Shown in pieces: positions 36,801-47,600 of a DNA stretch of 64,000 nucleotides. Positions within the stretch are counted from its first letter, which is position 1. Each line of letters begins with the position of its first letter. The notes under the pieces were generated by a model, which was not told where the DNA came from, did no database searches, and was given only the letters and a program-made list of their open reading frames with translations. The stretch covers positions 318,165-382,164 of the forward strand of contig NMRA01000378.1 of assembly GCA_002633005.1 (NCBI GenBank), read 5' to 3'. This DNA is from Phoronis australis (Eukaryota; Phoronida; Phoronidae). The translations under genes were made by a program, and so were the position numbers.

Positions 36801-38288
36801 AATTGCCTTTACTGGATACAATATCAAATCCCGAGGAGCGAGCAATGTGAAAATGGCCTATTGTTGATTTGGGCAACTCAACGAAGGATGGTTTGAAAAA
36901 GTTTGATAGTGGGAGTATTTGGTCGAGCTGGGAAGACTTAAAGACATCTACATCTTAGTCCTGAAGTGTCCCTCTTTACTAGAACATGCGCAAAAGGTAT
37001 AGAAACACGACTTTTATGGTTTAATTAGTATGAGGCACAATTCACTGAAAATCTTTTGGTGTGTGGAAGGCCAATGGGACAACCACAGTCTCTACAGTGG
37101 TGTTGTGACATCTGACTTCTGTACGAGATGTACAGCCATATAAAGCTTCTCTAAATCGCTTGCCAAACAGCAATTTCCTCTTAGCTTAACGGTTTGGATG
37201 CTCGCTTATCACGTCTGACGCAAGTTCAAGTCCAGGTGTCAGAAAAACTTTCTACATTGGCGTCCACTAATGCCACCATTTCTACACTAAGGACTAGCCT
37301 TCATTTGCCTGAAGCTTTTTGGGGAATTACGCCTCACAACCATCACACTGAATAATCCGTCAGTCATGCTGGTTTGCACATAGACAGTGACCACCGTCTC
37401 TAACTGGCCCAGTAGAGAGGGTATAGAGCTTGTATTGGCGCTTCATACACCGGAAACTTTTCGGCAAATTATGCCTCACACAGACTAAAACATTAAAGTC
37501 ACACTGTTATCAATAACGTATTCACACAGAGGGATACCTTAGGAGGCTGACGATGTCTTTAATTCCTTGAACAAATACTCCCGTTACCAAAACTATTCGA
37601 GCAGACCCTCGTTCAGTTCCCAAAACCGGTAACTGCCCAGGATTTTNGGGCACAGGGTTAGTCAAGGATTTTGCCTGTCACACATTTGCATCTGCGAAGT
37701 GACAAATGGAATATGGGAGAATTTCTGGGGGGAGCGGTATGCCCCCCCCTTAAGTCCGCCACTTTCACACTGCATAAGCCAGGGGAAACCACCTGAAATG
37801 CACAGTGTTAAAGATGGCCACTTACCCACTTTGGAACTGAGAGAGGGACTGCTCAAAGAAAAGTTTTTTTTTAACGGGAGTATATGTTCGAGTTGAAAGG
37901 AATTAAATACACCGGCCTCCAAGGACCTAAGGTGTCCCTATATGTGCACAAGGTATTCATAACAACGTGACTTTGATGTTTTAGTCGGTGTGAGGCAAAA
38001 TCTGGTTCTATTACTGATCTGAAACCTGGTACACCTAACTGGCACACCGTAATTTTCTGAATTAAAAATCTTGCATTGCAATTCACGCTATCGTCGATGC
38101 CCAAAGTCATACCCTATGTTTTTGTTAACCTTGTTGAGATCTTGCGATAGATCACTTAAAAACTGTCGTTCTGTCTCTTGACTCTGAACTTGTCTCACGC
38201 CATCGCGAAGCTTTTCGAATACCAAACTGACACTACCGCGAAGATTTTGTATAGTTTTAAGAGCTGCGTCAAGATCGGCCTCCGACAT
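30899..38288 (-). CDS. MED27: Mediator complex subunit 27 (MED27), complete, 7 exons, 301 aa
   Basis: MED27 is a tail-module subunit of Mediator, which bridges transcription factors and RNA polymerase II in the nucleus. Exons in transcript order: 38288-38113, 36759-36618, 35637-35507, 34777-34684, 34166-34017, 33316-33239, 31033-30899. All junctions are GT-AG with matching phases (906 nt). The N-terminal coiled region is ALKTIQNLRGSVSLVFEKLR. The middle holds DKTPLSAQLQRSYSW and FPEMNMVVERPLGT, followed by ENGQIDMWGQSKYEVFRKV. The C-terminal block LFTSPCQKCGRHLVDNLPPT plus HESCRQ keeps the C-x2-C ... H-x2-C pattern of human MED27. The length is close to human (311 aa). Exon 6 begins inside a minisatellite unit (33275-33620). 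The gene is divergent from ATF6 across a 378 bp gap. Confidence 0.96.
32713..32925. repeat. 52 bp minisatellite, 4 copies plus a partial
   Basis: gtaaacattccctttacag starts units at 32713, 32765, 32817 and 32869, with a shortened unit at 32911. Each unit carries caccaggtgtcgctga, a motif also scattered elsewhere in the window. It lies in the last MED27 intron. Confidence 0.95.
33275..33620. repeat. Minisatellite containing the MED27 exon 6 acceptor and coding start
   Basis: Six units of 51-59 bp. The first is the real exon 6 boundary (minus strand caccag|GTAACAGATCATGCC). Degenerate copies of the acceptor plus about 37 coding bases follow with landmarks near 33374, 33426, 33478, 33532 and 33583. 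Three of them keep an intact CACCAG before GTGCCAGATCATG or GTGGCAGATCATG. Confidence 0.9.
35095..35400. repeat. About 60-70 bp minisatellite in MED27 intron 3
   Basis: Imperfect units contain taactggccttgaacctccc, ttaaacacacagtgtacca and gtatgaagtactaccccc. There are about 4 units with length differences in the poly-C part. It lies between exon 4 and exon 3, beginning about 320 bp from exon 4. Confidence 0.85.
36480..36580 (-). mobile_element. tRNA-like SINE head (minus strand)
   Basis: On the minus strand, a B-box-like TATTCAAATCCTGCC follows tctgatcttatgactcctag, which resembles the D-arm to anticodon part of a tRNA. The acceptor stem is not closed, so a functional tRNA gene is unlikely. 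It lies in MED27 intron 2, near exon 2. Confidence 0.35.
37175..37265 (+). mobile_element. tRNA-like SINE head (plus strand)
   Basis: A-box-like tagcttaacggtttgga (37182-37198) and B-box-like agttcaagtcc (37223-37233), about 41 bp apart, as in tRNA-derived SINEs. It lacks a closed acceptor stem. It is embedded in the MED27 intron 1 repeat cluster. Confidence 0.45.
37634..37768. repeat. hAT-like terminal fragment related to 23908-24075
   Basis: It shares ggattttgcctgtc, gacaaatggaatatggg and a G/C homopolymer with the copy at 23.9 kb. It ends ttaagtccgccact (37750-37763), similar to the hAT-like end at 27961-27975. An ambiguous base lies at 37647. Confidence 0.55.
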
Positions 38289-38666
38289 GACTCTTGAGTC
38301 GACAAAATAGTTTTACATTCGCCCCGCAGATGGCGATGAACAAAAATAGTACTCGAAACCGAAATAACCACAGGAATCAAAAACACAAGATGGATAAAAA
38401 TTTTGTTTTGCAATTTAATGTTTTATAAGTATTTTATCAGTGCAAAAAGTATTTTAATTTTAAACCTCATACTATATCAAGATTGAATTTTATATGCAAT
38501 GTCAACGTGGCTGTGTTCTCGATACTGTGTTTAGTTAAGATCACTATTTTGTAGCAAGCCAATGTTGTTAGAACTTCCTCTTGACGCCGACAAATATTTC
38601 CTCGAGTTTCAGGTGGTTCAAAAATTTACTAAGTTTTAATGTATTTTGTGAAATAACTCGAGAAAA
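38289..38666. promoter_or_regulatory. Shared bidirectional promoter of MED27 and ATF6
   Basis: Only 378 bp separate the two divergent start codons, so both core promoters and both 5' UTRs must lie here unless there are unseen non-coding exons. Visible candidates are a CCAAT box at 38559-38563 and a YY1-like cagatggcgatg at 38328-38339. I see no full ER stress element (CCAAT-N9-CCACG). Confidence 0.7.
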
Positions 38667-41600
38667 ATGGAGAGTGACTTTGTCGCGGCAAGTGATACCA
38701 AGTTTCTTGTTGACAACATGCTTGTAAAAGACGACTTTGGTGAGTTTTTGTTCTGTAACGTTTGGTAGGGGAAATCGTTGTTTTTCATTTTCAATGTATT
38801 TGTAGCCAATGTAGGCCAATAGTATAAAATAGGTTAGTATTATTAGTACTGTTGTGTTGTTGTAACCAAGTTAGAAACGGCACTTGTCAGATGTAATGGA
38901 CCATGATATAAAGAGCCATTTTCATCCACTAAATAACATGGCCTTTATTCAACGATTGCGTGGTTCTCTAAATGAGAAGTGCTTGTGTCAGTGGTGCGAG
39001 TGTTACACACACTGAGAGTGACAAATCAGATTTAATTTTAAATATACATCAACTTACGTTGTCGTTAATCACATTTGGTTTTGGCCAAAGTACCTTCCAC
39101 AGATAAGCCCACACGATGAAATGCCCATGAGCTTCTATTTAATGTTACAACTTCTTGTGTTAATTGTCCAGATGGTGGGGCAATTATTTGGAAAATTTTC
39201 TCTTATAAGTCCACTCAGCGTCAACTTTTAGCTGCAAAATCAGTTTTGTGGAGCATTTATCATTTATAGAAATGAACAAAGTGGTGACATACTATGCAGT
39301 TTTGTGTAAAAATCGCTGATATTTTCATACCAGCCTAGGTTATCACTTTCCGTTTACACGCCCCCTTTTCTGAATTAACGCCAAGGCATTATAATGTAGT
39401 GTCACTGAAATGCTTGAATTTTTTCTTTTTCCAAATACATGCCCATTGGCATCTACGTAAAATCCCTGTATGGACTTTAAATTCAGTGTATATACGTAAA
39501 CAAATTAACACATTGTATTAATTGACGTTTGGGTTTCTTATCACTAAACCATTCTCAAGACAAATGTTCATAAACTTCAGTCAGGTAACAGCAGGTCGAG
39601 AACAGTCTGCACAGGTGCATGTCAAAATGCATTGTGAGGGGAGAGACCAAATGAACAAATGTTTCTATTCAGATACCATTCAACCATAAGTGCATAGCCT
39701 CCGTTATAAGGAGGACGATGTCTTATCTTTGCCCAAGATCTGAATACCAGAGTAATCTAGAGTGTGACTAGTCATCAGTGATTGATTAAAAAGAACACTG
39801 TGTGTGTCTTTACTATGTTAAGGCTTTATTGTTTGGACAGTGGAATTTTAGTCCCGTCAAGTGAAACTGGTGACAGTGTGGAACAGTAGGTTATGCAGTG
39901 AACTAAATTCTTACCACAATCTAGTTTGGATTTAACTTTAATGCGAAAGCAGCTGTGGTGATTATTTGAAAATTACCACAACATCTACTTGTGTACAGCG
40001 TACTGATTTATATGACAACTATGATAAGGAAGGGTTTTTGTCCTGGATTGTTGGAACACTGACTGTCTGTGCCCGTTGTTCTTTGTATAGACATTTCATA
40101 GACATACTCTTTTGGATATGCAACCAGTGTCACTTTCCCGTTTGGGGAATTTTGCTCTTTCGCAACTATGCTGCAAATACACATACCTTTCCCATTGACT
40201 GGCAACCTTGGACAAAGTAATGCTCTGTAACAGGCCTTTATCCAGGATTTTGAAAATAGGGTGTCCAAAATGGGGTTCCCAATATTCCAGGGCATCCATG
40301 ATTCCGACGCGTAACCCCCCACCCCTAGCAATACCCCCAAACACACAGATTTTTTTACAAAAAATGCATAAATCAAGGTTTTTACATCTAAGTTTATAAA
40401 ACAGCCTTCTGTGGTGAGCATTTTTACTAAAAAATCTGTTTGACCAAGACTTACAATGCTGTCAATCAAGTGTCAAAATAGCAACAATGCATATACTTTG
40501 TATATACATTGCATATTTCTTCCTTCTTTGAAAAAAGAGCTCTCACTGTGAGCCTTCAGAGGCTTCCTAGTATTCATTACAATGTGTGAGTCCATATGGA
40601 CACCCATGGCGTATCCTGCTTAAAGGCCTGCTCTGTAACCCTCGCCAACACTCAAATGTTTACTAGAAATTTAAAAAACTGTTTCAAAGTCTGGTAAACG
40701 AGTAGTTGTAACCTAAGATTTAAGCGCGAATTACGCAGCAATTCTGAGGAACCGTAATATTCAATCTGTGACACTGGAACTGCGAGTGTTTTTATGATTT
40801 ATCTTTCTAGAACGAGGATTGGTTGAAGTTATCAAAGCAGGGTTTACTTTAAGCATTCTTTTAACATTTTCCATAATTGCAGTGGAGCTGTACAACTCTG
40901 TTGTTTAATTAATCAAAATATTTTAGAGGAGTTGTGCTGGTTATAAGTCTTTGAGTTACTTGTAAGTTTGCCTGTCAAACAAAAATCCACAAAACGGGAT
41001 GTTGGTGGAAAAGTCAAATTAGACAGTCCACTTTGTATCCAAACTTTTAAGGGGTGCGTTCATTGTTTCAAGTCGGTGAAACTTGGTCCCAATTAAACAT
41101 CCAGGATCACATTAGTTTCCTTGCTGGTTTCAGTCACGACTGACTCTTGTCAAACTCTTCGGATCAATAGTATGTCACATTCTGGTCATATAGAAAACCA
41201 TCTGTCACATGAATTCAACATGTGGATATATGATGTCTTTGTTATGTGTCATTATTGATTTTTCTGTTTGTCACTGTTAGGCTGATGTTGCTTTATAAAT
41301 AGATGTCACATTTATAAATTTACATGACTATTAATTCGCCATATTGAAAAGGTCTTTGTCTAAAACAGCTGGTTCAGTGTCGATGAGTATGGTCATTTAC
41401 TAGGGTTTTAGTTCAGCTTACGGTAATTATTGGTTATTTGACTTTAGAGGATTGAAAAAATTGGTGTTTCCTGAACTGTGTTTTCAAAGTTTGCTTCAAA
41501 TAATGGAAATTCGCCAAATGTTTTGTAATATCTACGCAGTACAGACCAAGACGAGAGTTGCTATTGCAAAGTTTTCGGAAAAACTAGAATTTCACCTCGA

Positions 41601-44600
41601 CCTTTTTGTGTGTTTCCCTTACTTCTGTGTAAAACTGTATTTTGAGGATTAGAAACTCAAGTTGGCAGCGTCAGTTTGTTTCTCAACCTAGAGCAGTCAT
41701 TTGTTAAATTGAGTGCCAAACAAGATACATTGTAAGAACAGTTTTGTAGTCTAAGTGGTGTAACACAAACTTTATTTTTGCCAAAACCGACTATTTAGTT
41801 CTGTTCTGATAAATAAATGTCATGCCCTGCCTCAGCCTGTTATATGAAGTCACGCTTTTTTCAAACTTAAATTTAATTCTGCCTGGCATCAGTGGTTTCC
41901 ACAACAGGAAACCCAAATGTGTGAGAAACATATGAATGCTAGCAAACTTGCTGTACATACTTGGTATAAGTGTAGCATGATCATTGTGCTTGTGTTTGTG
42001 TAGTCCGGAAAGAGTCTGAAATAAATAAATGACTATTTGGAACACGAGAGTATTCACTCTCTCATCCGCCAGATTCAAGTAATAGTCACATAGTTTACAA
42101 AGTTCTAGCAATGTGCTTATTGAGGAATATTCATCCTCTGCCCTCCAGCTTGAAATAATAGTACCAACCAATATGTCTTTCTACATGTGAGTGTGCTATG
42201 TTCTGTTTCATACAGCTACGACCTGATCTTGTTGCGGCAATGGGTTTTGTGGTGACAAGTTTGACCGACCTGTGTTGAGTTTGAAGTCATAGCCTATTTA
42301 TTTCTTCAGTAAAATTGTAAGTTCAGCTAAATCGTATTTCACAGGTGCTGATGCTTGGTATCAAAACAATGGGACTCAACTTAGATGTGGGCCTGAGAAT
42401 GTCTGATACTGTGTTCTGGAGAATACTGCATTAATTTCTATTGTATGTCCAAACAACGAAGGGTATTTATGCTCATCAATAATTGTGTTTATTATCTTGC
42501 AACATATTATCAAAGGACCTCATATCTACACCAAGGCACAGGTGGGAATTTATTATGCTAGTTGAGCAAACACCCATGTTATTATAGTGACAACGAAACA
42601 AAGAATCTCTGACCACTACTGTTTGTTGTTGCTTGATAACGCATTGGAGTATACAGCTCCCCCTGTTGATACTACAGTACACACATGACTGCTCAGGTGA
42701 GCTCCTTTGTCTTTGCTTTGCTTTAACCATTTTCTGTTAGAGGTAGAGGAGGTCTGGTTGACCAGGGAGGCATGGCTGTATTCAAGGCACAGCCAAGTCT
42801 TCTACACTTAGTCTAGCTGTTGTTCTTCAGCACCTTGTCTTGTGGATGTTGGTTTGGTGGGACTTTTATAAGATTAGAAGCTTTGAATGGAAACCGCTTG
42901 CTGGGTCCTACCTTGGGAGCAGTGTTCTTGAGACCTTAGTGTCCTCTTCTGCTGGGTCCTACCGTGGGAACAGTGTTCTTGAGACCTTAGTGTCGCCTTT
43001 GGTGACTGCGGTGATCTTTACTTGATGTTAGCTGCAGGTGGCTGTTGCCACGGTGACAGTTGGAAGGCTGTGTCTTTGTATACCTGAGGGAATGTTTTAA
43101 CTGCAACAAATGCGAAATTGAAGATCTCTACGTGGTTTCTTGGTGGCGCCAAGGTCAGGTGTCCAGCCTGCCTGGGGTGGTAATTAGAGTTTCCTCTAAA
43201 TTGTATTTCAAAGGAGCTACTTCCTGTCATGGTGGACGTGACGAGACAAGTGATGATATCGGTTGGTTCAGTATCGCTGCTCAAGCCTTGTGACATTGAA
43301 CAGCACGCATATGCATACAATACATATTCATAGGTGTAGTATAAGAGTCAGGTGCATTGTGGATAACAGACGAGTCATAACTGTCATCCTGTGTTCAGTA
43401 CTAGTCTGGCAGGTGATCTGAGTCCCCCTGGAGCTCACTGCTTTCCTGGATATATTAGCAACGTGGCTTGTAAGTCCATGACTTGTAGAGACGATATGAA
43501 GCATGGAGTTTTCATCATTATGGCTTGAAATATTGAAGTGAGCCGAGATAAAGGCTGCAGTCAGGGGACTAGTATTTGTGTCTTCTTAATAAGTAATTTA
43601 TCAGCTGTTCATGGTGGAGGAGTGTCCATGTGTAAGCCATTTTGGATGTCTTTCAAACTCGTCAACTCAAACCTGTTATAGCATGTGAAATCTGATTGTG
43701 ATGATTGAATGATATTTTGGATGGTTTTTGAGCTGTTGTGATGCGGTAATGTTTTAGCACCATAGTCATTCCATCCTCTGTGGCTATTAACCATGTGAAA
43801 AGACTGCTGATGTCATGATATGAAAGCTGGACTATATATTTATCACTTGTGCATGGTGTCACTGAAGTGTGATTGTTTGTTGAAGCATTGGTCACTGCTA
43901 TCAACACTCTAATTCACTATTGCTCTGCCCTGTTGCCTTTCTAGCAAGTGCAAGTTCAAGAAAACTCTACTGTTCATGTAAATTAATGATGGATTATTTT
44001 GGGAAAATATTAAACTCGCCTCAAGGTCAAGGTAAATTTATAAAATCGGCCGCGAGTATCACTCTGGCGAAGATGCACAGAATATACATAGTGGACCTTT
44101 AGCTTGATAATGGCACCAGGCTTTAATGTGAATAGGAATATCATTCTGTCTGTCTAGTACAGAGATGTCCATTCTCCTGAAGTTAGATGGCTCCATGTCT
44201 GGAAAGTTAAAAGAACCCTTTAAATCATCCTTACCAATCTTTTATTTATGCATTTGTGTGCTCCTAAGTGTGCTATGCATGAACTAAACAACGACGCTAT
44301 TTAAACATCTATGCTAAACAAAGCGCAGTTGTATTCATTTACATCTTGTTAGTGTGAAAACAAAAAAATATGCAAATAAGTGCTTTTGTACTAATGACGT
44401 ATCTCGTGGGCTTGCATAGCCCGCATCATGGAGTGTCATTCCCTATCACCACCCCACGATACTGGACATGGTTGAGTGATTTACGGCAGATCTTTGTCGA
44501 CACAAAACTCGTTCTAATTAATCGAAATTGTGTGCAATAGATAGCCTTTGAGTTGTGATTTCATTTCAGTATAGCAAAATGAGTTTTTAGTTAGCTGTAG

Positions 44601-47600
44601 TTAATGTTCAAAAACTCACATTCCATGTGATAAATGGCATTTGTCACATGTGACATTGAATTATCACATGTGACATTTGCATGTTCCGTGTGATATTTTT
44701 TCCAGTTGTGCCATGTCACAATACAAATGGTACATTATGGCATAAACACTACATTTGTGACGTGGCTTTTTCATACCAAAAAGGTATAATGAATTTTAAG
44801 AGATATTTTAGCATCTAACGACAGTTAATAAAAAGTTATTGTTTTACAAAGTGGTTGAATGTTTAAAACACTTTTGAGATGCCTAATTATCAATAGATAA
44901 TATTTAGAACAATTTGGTCACTGATATGATAACCAAATTATCAATAGATGATAGTGACAGGTTGAGTATCAGGTACCATTGGCATCCTAGTGCTCCCCAC
45001 AACGCCCCCCTCTGACATCATTGTCCGTACATGCTCTATTCATGATTTGGACAACTGTATACTCTGAGATATGTCTACAAAGCGCTTGTTCGAATGGTGC
45101 TCCAAAATTATTAAATATTAATCACCAAAAATTTGATTGTTTCTCGTGCCCGTACTCTTTGTGAGGAATATTCGAATCATTTGCAATCAATCTTAGGCAC
45201 TGTGACTGTCAACAAGCCAGAAATTCAATGAATAGTCCAGTTAATTCCGTATGCTCACATTTAATCTATTTGAGACATGTTTGAATTGTCATACTTAGTG
45301 AGAATACAGTGGGCTTTGTTGATAGCATTAAACCCATACTGGGTGCTTCTGTTGCAGACTCAGGCATGTTTGATGAGCTGGGAGAACTGGATCTGGAGGC
45401 CAACTTTGGCTCCAACGAACTGTTCAGTGAGCTCAACACAGACTTTCAGGTGAGTGAATACATGTTGTTCAATATTGTTGACAAAAAGGTCAGAGTTTAC
45501 TTGGAGGTCAGAGTTTGATCTTGTTTTTTGTTTGTTATGCAATTTTTGCTCTGTGAGGGTCATTAGGTCAGAGTGATTCCTTTAGGAGGCCAGGTTGAGC
45601 GTGGCTGCTTTTCAGACTGGTTGTCATATAATATGTGCTGTTTAGGAAAATAACAGACAACTTTAATGTTAGCCAAAGTATGGTAGTTCTGGTATTTCGT
45701 ATTTTAATATTACAGTAGTGCTATAATCTCCATTATCTTACTAGCTGAGGTGTAATCAATCAAACTTGGTAACATGGAGCTGTCTGTCATAAATGCAAGG
45801 ACAAGAGAAAGTCTGCAAGAATGATACTATGCCGGTGATGTGATTTTGTTTGCGAAGAAAAATTTACCGATTTATTTGCAAAACGGGAAGAAAGGAGAAT
45901 GTTGTTTGATCTTAATATTTTTCTGTTTTTGAAAGATGCAAAACCAGGCTCTGCACAGCTCAGAGTTGATTGTGTTTCAACTGACACGAGAAGGATAGGA
46001 CATATATACCGTCTGTGTCTGGTGATTACTGTTGATATTCACTTCTCCATAGTTCAGTACATTCAAAGACAAATAAATGATCACCACATCAACTCCGCAG
46101 CATGTGTCAAAATGGATGATATTTTGATGGCGTGGTGCAAGGGATGAAGTTTCCAACTGGGATGCTTCCACCCTAAAGCAGATGATTGGCAGCCATGTTT
46201 GTGGTGCATTGGTGGTGACCTCTGGTGTCTGGTAGTCAGGAATGTGTGTGGTGTTAGTGATCAGGTGATGAACGTGGGTACTGAGTCAGGGAAGCTTGTG
46301 ATGTTGTTTGTTAGCAGCGTGCTGACATCCACGGAGGTGTGAACAGTTGTTAGGTGAGTGAATCAAAACTGTCGAGAGGGTTGGTGTTACACAGTTGTTT
46401 TGCTGTTTCTTTCTAGATCCCGCTGTGGGACGCGCCATCACCCCCACCTATTGACGAGCCATGGATGACCGTGGATGACAGCAGCAGTGACAGTGGGATA
46501 AGCGGGGTCAGTATAAAACATGAACCTCTGTCACCAGCGTCCAGCAGCTCATCCGACTATGACCAGATCATGACAAAGGTAAGATTGCTATATAAGAACA
46601 TTCTCTGCTTAACAATCAGTCCTCTCCATGACGTATTTTAACAGGTTCATGAGCTGAAGCCTTAACCTGGTTTGATTTTGGCTCCGACATTTTAACTAGC
46701 ATGCGACGCAATCAATTTTTTTCATTTTGAACAAAATTACCATTTTTGTGCGCTCGCTATAACATGCATGCGCTGCACACTGTCAAAATTTTCAAAGTGG
46801 CTGTAAACGCGACTTGTTTGTAATTCTGAGTGCGGAGAACACCGACATTGTAATTTTGCAGTTTCCAGTCTTGGAGGTAAAATTTTCACATGACAGGTTT
46901 ATAGACTCAAGTTCGTAAAATTCATCACGCTGCCATTATGCGAAGTGACTAATTTTTTGTAAATGTCATGCTCATATTGCTGTTCAACAACTGTTTGCAC
47001 AAGGCTAGTCACATTTCACTCATTGTTTGATCAGTCCTTTTTCATGTATTAATTGTGTTTAAATAGGGCCAGTGCCATTTCTTGTGTTGACTCTGTCAAC
47101 TAGTTTATCTGTGAGAGTGAAATCAACCTCCTGCAATATTTCCCCATGGCATGAAGGGTGATACAGTATGCTACGACACTGTGTTATTTTTGTACTTTCA
47201 TTACAAAAACCTTCCAGTCCAAGTGGAACTAGTTTCGTCAATGGTTACCTGAAAATCAAATTGTAACAAATCTAGTTTGGCTTATTCTGATTGCAATTCA
47301 TCAAGATGTGAAAATTATCCAAGCCTGACTTTTCTAGAACAATTCAAGCGGTTCGAAAGTTCACGCTTTTAGTCTGTGATGGACTTAATTTTGATCGCTG
47401 GTTTTCATGCCGTGATGTCATTGCTAACGCAGTTATTCCTCTGCTCCATACAAACAACCTTACATGAGCAGTAAACAGGCTTCATGATGTCAATGGTTCT
47501 TGTAGACACCTATCGATGAGGTTTAGGGTGCCATGAAATGGTGCGGATTTCTGATGTCCCAAATTTTGATACTGAGGTTTTTTTACTGGAGTCTTTTTTT

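Larger units (their letters stand above)
36895..38015. repeat. Family of direct and inverted repeats in MED27 intron 1
   Basis: A 60-70 bp motif (core gactttgatgttttagtc, then tgtgaggca) occurs at about 37010-37075 and 37950-38015 in one orientation and at about 37310-37375 and 37450-37515 in the opposite one. A longer left arm (gggagtat.t..tcgag.tg.gaag.a.tta) is shared by 36895-37000 and 37858-37950. Inverted pairs are about 80% similar over about 55 bp. Confidence 0.7.
38740..45357 (+). other. ATF6 intron 1, 6.6 kb
   Basis: The donor is G|GTGAGT after codon 24 and the acceptor is gttgcag|AC. Apart from the hAT-like element (40231-40630) and a 53 bp tandem duplication (42899-43002), I see no recognisable gene on either strand. 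A 126-codon minus-strand frame at 41791-42171 matches nothing I know. Two CCAAT motifs (38806-38810 and 38815-38819) lie just inside the intron. A short inverted repeat of tcacatgtgaca lies near 44640-44690. Confidence 0.7.

Noticed and set aside
40008-40469. Minus-strand 153-codon frame
   Set aside because: Overlaps the hAT-like miniature element and its flank. It has no transposase motif.
41791-42171. Minus-strand 126-codon frame in ATF6 intron 1
   Set aside because: No recognisable domain, no supporting splice or promoter signals, and length within chance expectation.
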